Part shown: one piece after another, positions 6,949 through 9,856 of the stretch
How positions within the stretch are numbered: position 1 is the stretch's first letter
Layout: each line of letters opens with the position of its first letter
The notes under the pieces: generated by a model
Database searches by the model: none
What the model was told of the DNA's origin: nothing
Seen by the model: only the letters and a program-made list of their open reading frames with translations
From: ANME-2 cluster archaeon
GTDB taxonomy: Archaea; Halobacteriota; Methanosarcinia; Methanosarcinales; Methanocomedenaceae
Length of the DNA: 9,856 bases
Direction: 5' to 3'
Assembly: GCA_023544495.1 (NCBI GenBank)
Contig: JAMJFV010000065.1
Span: 1 to 9,856 of the forward strand
Program-made: the position numbers and the translations under genes

Positions 6949-7374
6949 ATGCCTGCAAGAGATAAGATAATCAGGAAACTTAATTACATGCAGAAGTATG
7001 TAAGATATCTGAAATCCGTAAGAAATACCGATATGAAGACCCTTGAAAACAATTATGAGCTTCGCAGTTCAGTAGAGAGGAATTTTCATCTTGCCATTGA
7101 AACCGCTATAGACATTGGTGAGATCATTATTTCAGAAGAGGGATATGAAAGACCTGAAGATTACAGGAGTGTTTTTCTGATAATCGGGAGGGAAGGAATC
7201 TTGCCAGAGACTTTTTCAGTGGATTTATCAAATGCTGCTGGATTTAGGAATATTCTCGTTCATGCCTATGAAGACGTGGACTTGGAATTGCTGTATACAT
7301 TTTTGACTGAAAAGTTAGACGATTTTGACGAATTTGCCGGCTATATATCAGATTATGTTTCTGGGATAACCTGA
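6949..7374 (+). CDS. hepT: HEPN-domain toxin (DUF86/HepT-like ribonuclease)
   Basis: An all-helical HEPN protein of 141 residues, usual for the DUF86 group. The catalytic and target motif is RNILVHAY at 100-107: Arg100 and His105 form the RX4H ribonuclease centre, and Tyr107 completes RX4HXY. That tyrosine is the residue AMPylated by the MNT partner in the characterised Shewanella HepT/MntA system. Dimeric HEPN toxins cleave RNA, for example tRNA, in the cytoplasm. The ATG directly follows the MNT stop, and AGGA lies 9 nt upstream inside the MNT gene. The MNT-then-HEPN order and zero spacing are typical of this module. The gene is more A/T-rich than the lipid-reductase operon, in keeping with horizontal acquisition. 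Its 3' end overlaps a short lipoprotein frame on the other strand. The RNA target is unknown. Confidence 0.85.
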   Translation: MPARDKIIRKLNYMQKYVRYLKSVRNTDMKTLENNYELRSSVERNFHLAIETAIDIGEIIISEEGYERPEDYRSVFLIIGREGILPETFSVDLSNAAGFRNILVHAYEDVDLELLYTFLTEKLDDFDEFAGYISDYVSGIT

Positions 7375-7482
7375 ACTTGAATCTTTGACCCCTTCGTCTT
7401 CCGGAGCCGTACAGCCAGAGAAATAAATAACTGCAATGATGAACATTATTACAATTAATCCTTTAATTTGTAATTTAACCAC
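7348..7482 (-). CDS. Very short lipoprotein precursor, probably a truncated gene
   Basis: GTG at 7482 on the minus strand has GGAGGT 6 nt upstream, the same strong site and spacing as in the ferredoxin operon. It opens a 44-residue frame. The N-terminus carries Lys3 and Lys7, then a hydrophobic segment (about 8-21), then FSGC at 21-24, a lipobox-like signal with Cys24 as the lipid attachment residue, then a charged stretch (TAPEDEGVKDSSS). This is the start of a membrane-anchored lipoprotein, but only about 20 residues follow the Cys. The last nine codons and the stop lie antisense within the HEPN gene, so the natural 3' part seems to be missing where the toxin-antitoxin module begins. A genuine mini-lipoprotein is the alternative. 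No function can be given. Confidence 0.55.
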   Translation of the reverse strand: MVKLQIKGLIVIMFIIAVIYFSGCTAPEDEGVKDSSSGYPRNII

Positions 7483-7542
7483 AATTATACCTCCATGAAC
7501 CATGTTTGGTCGGAATCATTCTAACAAAATTTGTGGTGTGGC

Positions 7543-7551
7543 TTTTTTTTT
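7543..7551 (+). terminator. Oligo-T terminator downstream of the MNT-HEPN operon
   Basis: Nine T residues on the plus strand, a usual archaeal termination signal, also lie within a small hairpin (GGCTT 7540-7544 with AAGCC 7552-7556). They are about 170 nt past the HEPN stop, so the transcript would run antisense across the lipoprotein frame. Confidence 0.4.
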
Positions 7552-7574
7552 AAGCCTATCGTTTGGACGTTGTT

Positions 7575-7582
7575 AAAAAAAA
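7575..7582 (-). terminator. Oligo-T terminator of the SIMPL-domain gene
   Basis: Eight T residues on the minus strand, 60 nt beyond the SIMPL-domain stop codon. An A/T-rich inverted repeat (AAAAAAG at 7577-7583 with CTTTTTT beginning near 7597) surrounds the run. It fits archaeal U-tract termination. Confidence 0.45.
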
Positions 7583-7642
7583 GTGAAAGAGGAAAGCTTT
7601 TTTCAAAACTACTTCCCTGTTCCATATATAATGTACCAGGAC

Positions 7643-8413
7643 TTATGCGAACTGGTATATCACCTGCACATATGCAGTAACGCTCACGTCCCCGGGCTGG
7701 ATAGGGGTAGGTGTCCTGGCTGCATTTTCCGCATAGGCCATATCAGCTAACGGCATAGGATATGGTATTGGGATATTGCCACCGCTGGTTGTGATTTCAA
7801 GGGGGCCCGATATAGCTACATCAAGAGCCTGAGCAAGGTTATCAGCATCTGCCCTGGCAGCTTTCACTGCATTTTCAAGTGCCAGTTTCCTTGCGTCCTG
7901 TTGCGCCGTATCAGACAGAGTAAAACTTACGCCCTGGACTTCATTTGCTCCTGCATCAACAGCTACATCTATCACGTCGCCCACGTTATCGATTTTCTTC
8001 ACAGTCACTTTAAGCTGGTTTGAGACTGTATAGCCGGTTATGGTCGGATCTGGCTTTTCATAATTCCTCATGGGGTATATACTATAACCCGAGGTTTCCA
8101 TATCATCCTCTGAAATACCTGCACTTTTCAGTGCATTGATTACCTTCTCCATCTTCGCGGCATTTTCCTGCTGGGCACTCTGTGCATTCTCTGACTGGGT
8201 CTGCACGCCCAGGTATACGAAAGCTTCGTCAGGGCTCATGCTGACCGTACCTGTGCCGCCCACATTAATGGTATTTACCTTGATATCATCCCCGCTGCCT
8301 GAAGTTGCCGTTCCGGCTGAGGAGGACTGTACAAAATATGCAGATGCTGTTCCAGCAATAACGACCAGCGCTATCAGAACCAGCAGACTGCTGGATATAT
8401 TCCGAATGTTCAA
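7643..8413 (-). CDS. Secreted SIMPL-domain (DUF541) protein
   Basis: Extracytoplasmic protein of the SIMPL/DUF541 family, whose biochemical role is poorly known (related proteins include periplasmic BP26/OOP-like and kinase-binding factors). From TTG 8413 it has 256 residues: a signal peptide or anchor at about 6-26 (hydrophobic LLVLIALVVIA, then ASA), a short Ser/Gly/Thr-rich linker, then the SIMPL domain. That domain begins INVGGTGTVSMSPDEAFV (49-66) and includes the helix QQENAAKMEKVINALK, the SGYSIYP strand and the helix ARKLALENAVKAARADA. TTG 8413 has AAAGGAG 9 nt upstream. ATG 8422 is adjacent to that site and ATG 8440 has none. ATG 8500 lies upstream of the predicted transcription start. 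Choice among 8413, 8422 and 8440 stays open. It is a single gene, divergent from tRNA-Gly, with its own terminator. Confidence 0.85.
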   Translation of the reverse strand: MNIRNISSSLLVLIALVVIAGTASAYFVQSSSAGTATSGSGDDIKVNTINVGGTGTVSMSPDEAFVYLGVQTQSENAQSAQQENAAKMEKVINALKSAGISEDDMETSGYSIYPMRNYEKPDPTITGYTVSNQLKVTVKKIDNVGDVIDVAVDAGANEVQGVSFTLSDTAQQDARKLALENAVKAARADADNLAQALDVAISGPLEITTSGGNIPIPYPMPLADMAYAENAARTPTPIQPGDVSVTAYVQVIYQFA

Positions 8414-8498
8414 CGTACTCATCTCCTTTGGTGTATTCATACTTTTATCTGTAAGGGATATTGTCCCGATACGATACAATGAGTACTTGACATATAAC

Positions 8499-8529
8499 AT
8501 TTATTTAAACTGCAAACCTGTTCGCAGTT
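8499..8529 (-). promoter_or_regulatory. Probable SIMPL-gene promoter: TATA box with adjoining inverted repeat
   Basis: On the minus strand TTTAAATAAAT (8509-8499) is a good archaeal TATA box, placing transcription near 8479 and giving a leader of about 40-65 nt. Just upstream, the arms AACTGC (8508-8513 on the plus strand) and GCAGTT (8524-8529) form a 6-bp inverted repeat touching the box, a possible regulator site. Confidence 0.4.
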
Positions 8530-8586
8530 ATTCATGACGAAACCATTAAATTGGATTACGCTATACTGGAAGTACCATTCCAGGGC

Positions 8587-8658
8587 GCACCGATGGTCTA
8601 GCGGCTATGACTTGGGCCTTCCAAGCCCACTACCCGGGTTCGAATCCCGGTCGGTGCA
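8587..8658 (+). tRNA. tRNA-Gly (anticodon TCC)
   Basis: A complete cloverleaf can be folded by eye. Acceptor stem GCACCGA (8587-8593) pairs with TCGGTGC (8651-8657), and A8658 is the discriminator. D stem GTC pairs with GAC (8596-8598, 8609-8611). Anticodon stem TGGGC (8613-8617) pairs with GCCCA (8625-8629), around loop CTTCCAA with anticodon TCC at 8620-8622. T stem CCGGG pairs with CCCGG around TTCGAAT. The variable loop is short. It decodes GGA and, through wobble, other glycine codons. CCA is not encoded, as is common in archaea. A T-rich stretch follows directly and may end transcription. Confidence 0.95.
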
Positions 8659-9088
8659 CTTTATTTATTTAACCCTACACCTATGCAACATCTTACATCC
8701 ACTCGCACGCCCCCCCTGGACTGATGCCTTTGGATGCTCTGTACTTTAGATATCAGATGCGTTCGGTGATGAGGTGGCGACACTGGCAGACGTGACTTTT
8801 GAGCCGCAAAAACCAAATATTGTGGGCGGGAGCAAAAAAGCAAGATCTGGACTGAGTGCAAGTTCCGTACCATCGACGTAATCAAAAATACAGATCAGGA
8901 TATGAAGCTGCTATCCTGTGCCGGTACACGAGGCAATCTATGGGATATCATCGGGGATTATGACAGGCCAGGGGATGGGTGATGCAGCACAATAACAACC
9001 TTTTGTATTACTGACCCTGCCACCGCAGTCCTTGAGGGCGGCAGGGTGGCAGCCAGGCGTTTTGATTCATGTTGACCGGGGCTATTGG
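8659..9088. other. Long intergenic region downstream of the tRNA, no convincing gene
   Basis: About 430 bp, GC-richer than the DNA to its right. Two overlapping plus-strand frames stay open in series: one from about 8752 (reading SDAFGDEVATLADVTFEPQ) to TAA near 8881, the other from 8803 to TGA 8982 (reading ECKFRTIDVIKNTDQDMK). Both lack a good start and ribosome-binding site and match nothing I recognise. They could be a frameshifted gene relic. The right end holds the alternative hairpins listed separately. No repeat of the tRNA 3' end was found here. Confidence 0.35.
9015..9052. other. Two mutually exclusive GC-rich hairpins
   Basis: CCCTGCC (9015-9021) can pair with GGCAGGG (9040-9046), while CTGCCACC (9017-9024) can pair with GGTGGCAG (9045-9052). 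The stems overlap, so only one can form at a time. No T-run follows, so a simple terminator is unlikely. It lies about 120 nt upstream of the second MNT gene. Confidence 0.4.
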
Positions 9089-9184
9089 ATGGGTTATGAA
9101 CAATTCAAGTACAATAATATAACTATGTTGAAATATATATTAGAAGAATCTGATAAAAAGCTGAGGAAATTGATTGACAGCTAA
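9089..9184 (+). CDS. Possible 31-residue leader peptide or relic overlapping the second MNT gene
   Basis: ATG 9089 opens a 31-codon frame, with an in-frame ATG at 9125. It ends at TAA 9182-9184, 11 nt inside the following nucleotidyltransferase gene. The second half (from MLKYILEESDKK to the end) is charged and helical. The frame stays open upstream to 8996 without a start, so this may be the tail of a decayed gene rather than a leader. The overlap would allow translational coupling. No clear ribosome-binding site precedes either ATG, and the product is not recognised. Confidence 0.25.
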   Translation: MGYEQFKYNNITMLKYILEESDKKLRKLIDS

Positions 9185-9542
9185 ACAATCCACAAATGTT
9201 GGAACCAAAGAACCTATTAATGACATCCTTCAGGAGCTAAAAGGTGGACTGCAAGAAAAATATGGCAGCAAGCTTAAAGGGGTGATGTTGTTTGGCTCAT
9301 ATGCAAGAGGAAAGCAAAAGATGGATTCTGATATAGATATTGCCATCATTCTTGAAGATTTCGCGTATGCTTGCTCTGAAATCGAAAGAACAGGTGATCT
9401 CGTATCTGCATTATCATTAAAATTCGATAATCTTATATCTCTCGTTCCAATAAAAGAAAATGACTGGCTTAAAACCCGAATTTCGGAGTTTATATACTAT
9501 ATATGTAAAAAACATCATAATTTGTATTTTTCTTTCATCTAA
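9174..9542 (+). CDS. Second MNT-type minimal nucleotidyltransferase, without HEPN partner
   Basis: A 122-residue protein of the DNA polymerase beta superfamily. LFGSYARG at 39-46 is the triphosphate-binding motif. SDIDIAIIL at 52-60 provides Asp53 and Asp55, and FDNLISLVPI at 84-93 carries the probable third acidic residue, Asp85. TTG 9174 is chosen because GAGG (9163-9166) is 7 nt upstream and no ATG lies near. Members normally sit beside a HEPN gene and act as AMP-transferring antitoxins. Here no HEPN frame follows; an A/T-rich stretch and an IS transposase start come instead. The C-terminus (IYYICKKHHNLYFSFI) departs from the usual NVRKEG-type ending, which hints at a frameshift or deletion. 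It is not a close copy of the MNT protein at 6496. It may be an orphan or decaying antitoxin. Confidence 0.75.
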   Translation: MTAKQSTNVGTKEPINDILQELKGGLQEKYGSKLKGVMLFGSYARGKQKMDSDIDIAIILEDFAYACSEIERTGDLVSALSLKFDNLISLVPIKENDWLKTRISEFIYYICKKHHNLYFSFI

Positions 9543-9788
9543 TTCTGCTTTTTATTGATCTCAATAATATTAAATCTTCCAATTCTATTATCATTGGTAC
9601 ATACAATCGAACCGATATTTTTTAACAAATTATTAATTATAAACACTAGCTTGCGATTACTTTTATTTTAAATAGATGTTATGAAAAAGCCTTTCATGCA
9701 TTTTTTTTCTGAGCTTTGTAGTGTGCATATTTTTCAAATTTAGCTTTAGCGAAAGTAATAAATATTGTAGTGTGCATATGCACACTAC
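9543..9788. other. A/T-rich gap between the orphan MNT gene and the IS transposase
   Basis: A strongly A/T-rich stretch with no open frame of note. It contains a terminator-like hairpin and the repeat cluster preceding the transposase start (both listed). The left boundary of the insertion element should lie here, but without the right end its terminal repeat and target duplication cannot be identified. Confidence 0.4.
9681..9708 (+). terminator. Hairpin plus T-run, terminator-like
   Basis: ATGAAA (9681-9686) pairs with TTTCAT (9692-9697) around AAGCC, and eight T residues follow at 9701-9708. This could end transcripts from the orphan MNT gene or shield the IS transposase from read-through. 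Confidence 0.45.
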
Positions 9789-9798
9789 ATGAGCTTTG
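9711..9798. repeat. Repeat cluster: 14-bp direct repeat, perfect 24-bp palindrome, GAGCTTTG pair
   Basis: TGTAGTGTGCATAT occurs at 9717-9730 and again at 9766-9779. The second copy runs into its own reverse complement to form a perfect 24-bp palindrome at 9766-9789. GAGCTTTG flanks the cluster at 9711-9718 and 9791-9798. The palindrome's last base is the A of the transposase ATG. Candidate transposase or repressor binding site, or part of the IS end. Confidence 0.75.
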
Positions 9799-9856
9799 AA
9801 AAGAGGGTGAAACGTGGTGACAATGTATACATATATGAGGTTGAAAGTTATCGAAA
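9789..9856 (+). CDS. N-terminus of a probable IS4/IS1634-like transposase, cut by window edge
   Basis: ATG 9789 opens a frame of 22 codons to the window end. It reads MSFEKRVK, then RGDNVYIYEVESYR. The form "basic start, G-x-x-VY-x-YEVESYR" resembles the N-termini of transposases of the IS1634/IS4 superfamily that are common in Methanosarcinales; this is a recollection based on very few residues. GAGGG at 9803-9807 lies inside the frame and would instead favour a GTG/ATG start in another frame (GTG 9814), which gives a less protein-like sequence. A perfect palindrome abuts the ATG. The gene implies an insertion sequence continuing to the right. Confidence 0.45.
   Translation, partial: MSFEKRVKRGDNVYIYEVESYR

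Noticed and set aside
8441..8500. Start at ATG 8500 for the SIMPL-domain protein
   Set aside because: It lies upstream of the transcription start predicted from the TATA box at 8499-8509 and adds a stretch unlike a signal peptide.
8534..8749. Plus-strand open frame of 71 codons
   Set aside because: It runs straight through the tRNA-Gly gene; no ribosome-binding site.
8661..8885. Minus-strand open frame of 74 codons
   Set aside because: No ribosome-binding site, unbalanced composition, and it starts in the tail of the tRNA terminator region; no family features.
8635..9856. Integration (att) duplicate of the tRNA-Gly 3' end
   Set aside because: Looked for a second copy of the T-arm and acceptor sequence to the right of the tRNA and found none within the window.

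Overview
The window looks like a chromosomal segment of a methanogenic or methane-oxidising euryarchaeon, most likely Methanosarcinales-like. The evidence is a geranylgeranyl (archaeol-lipid) reductase directly behind a small 2x[4Fe-4S] ferredoxin, archaeal TATA-like boxes upstream of several genes, oligo-T terminators, and the archaeal HEPN/MNT gene families. I cannot fix the genus from the sequence alone.

Left part (1-3588, all minus strand). A three-gene operon reads leftwards: ferredoxin, then digeranylgeranylglycerophospholipid reductase, then a class II aldolase-like metalloenzyme cut by the window edge. The genes are joined by two ATGA stop/start overlaps, each with a GGAGGT ribosome-binding site at the same spacing. 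The ferredoxin is the likely electron donor that lets the reductase saturate membrane-lipid isoprenoid chains. Upstream of it is lysA (diaminopimelate decarboxylase, last step of lysine synthesis), with its own promoter.

Middle (3589-6187). A divergent promoter region separates lysA from ilvE (branched-chain aminotransferase, plus strand). ilvE converges on a phosphoribosyltransferase gene (minus strand), and the two stop codons share one TTAA. The phosphoribosyltransferase has a TATA-like box placed for a leaderless mRNA. It is divergent from a stand-alone HNH endonuclease gene.

Right part (6188-9856) is accessory in character and more A/T-rich. It holds a widespread-looking CTCTGCG-type intergenic repeat and a complete MNT nucleotidyltransferase / HEPN toxin-antitoxin pair (MntA/HepT type, with the RX4HXY motif). 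A very short lipoprotein gene, probably truncated, runs antisense into the 3' end of the HEPN gene. Next come a secreted SIMPL/DUF541 protein, tRNA-Gly(TCC), and about 430 bp of GC-richer DNA with alternative hairpins and open but unrecognised reading frames. They are followed by a second MNT-type nucleotidyltransferase without a HEPN partner, a terminator-like hairpin, and the first 22 codons of a probable IS transposase. The transposase start codon abuts a perfect 24-bp palindrome.

The left half is housekeeping metabolism (membrane lipid, lysine, branched-chain amino acids, nucleobase salvage). The right half looks like a small defence/mobile-element neighbourhood next to a tRNA gene. No CRISPR array or rRNA was seen.
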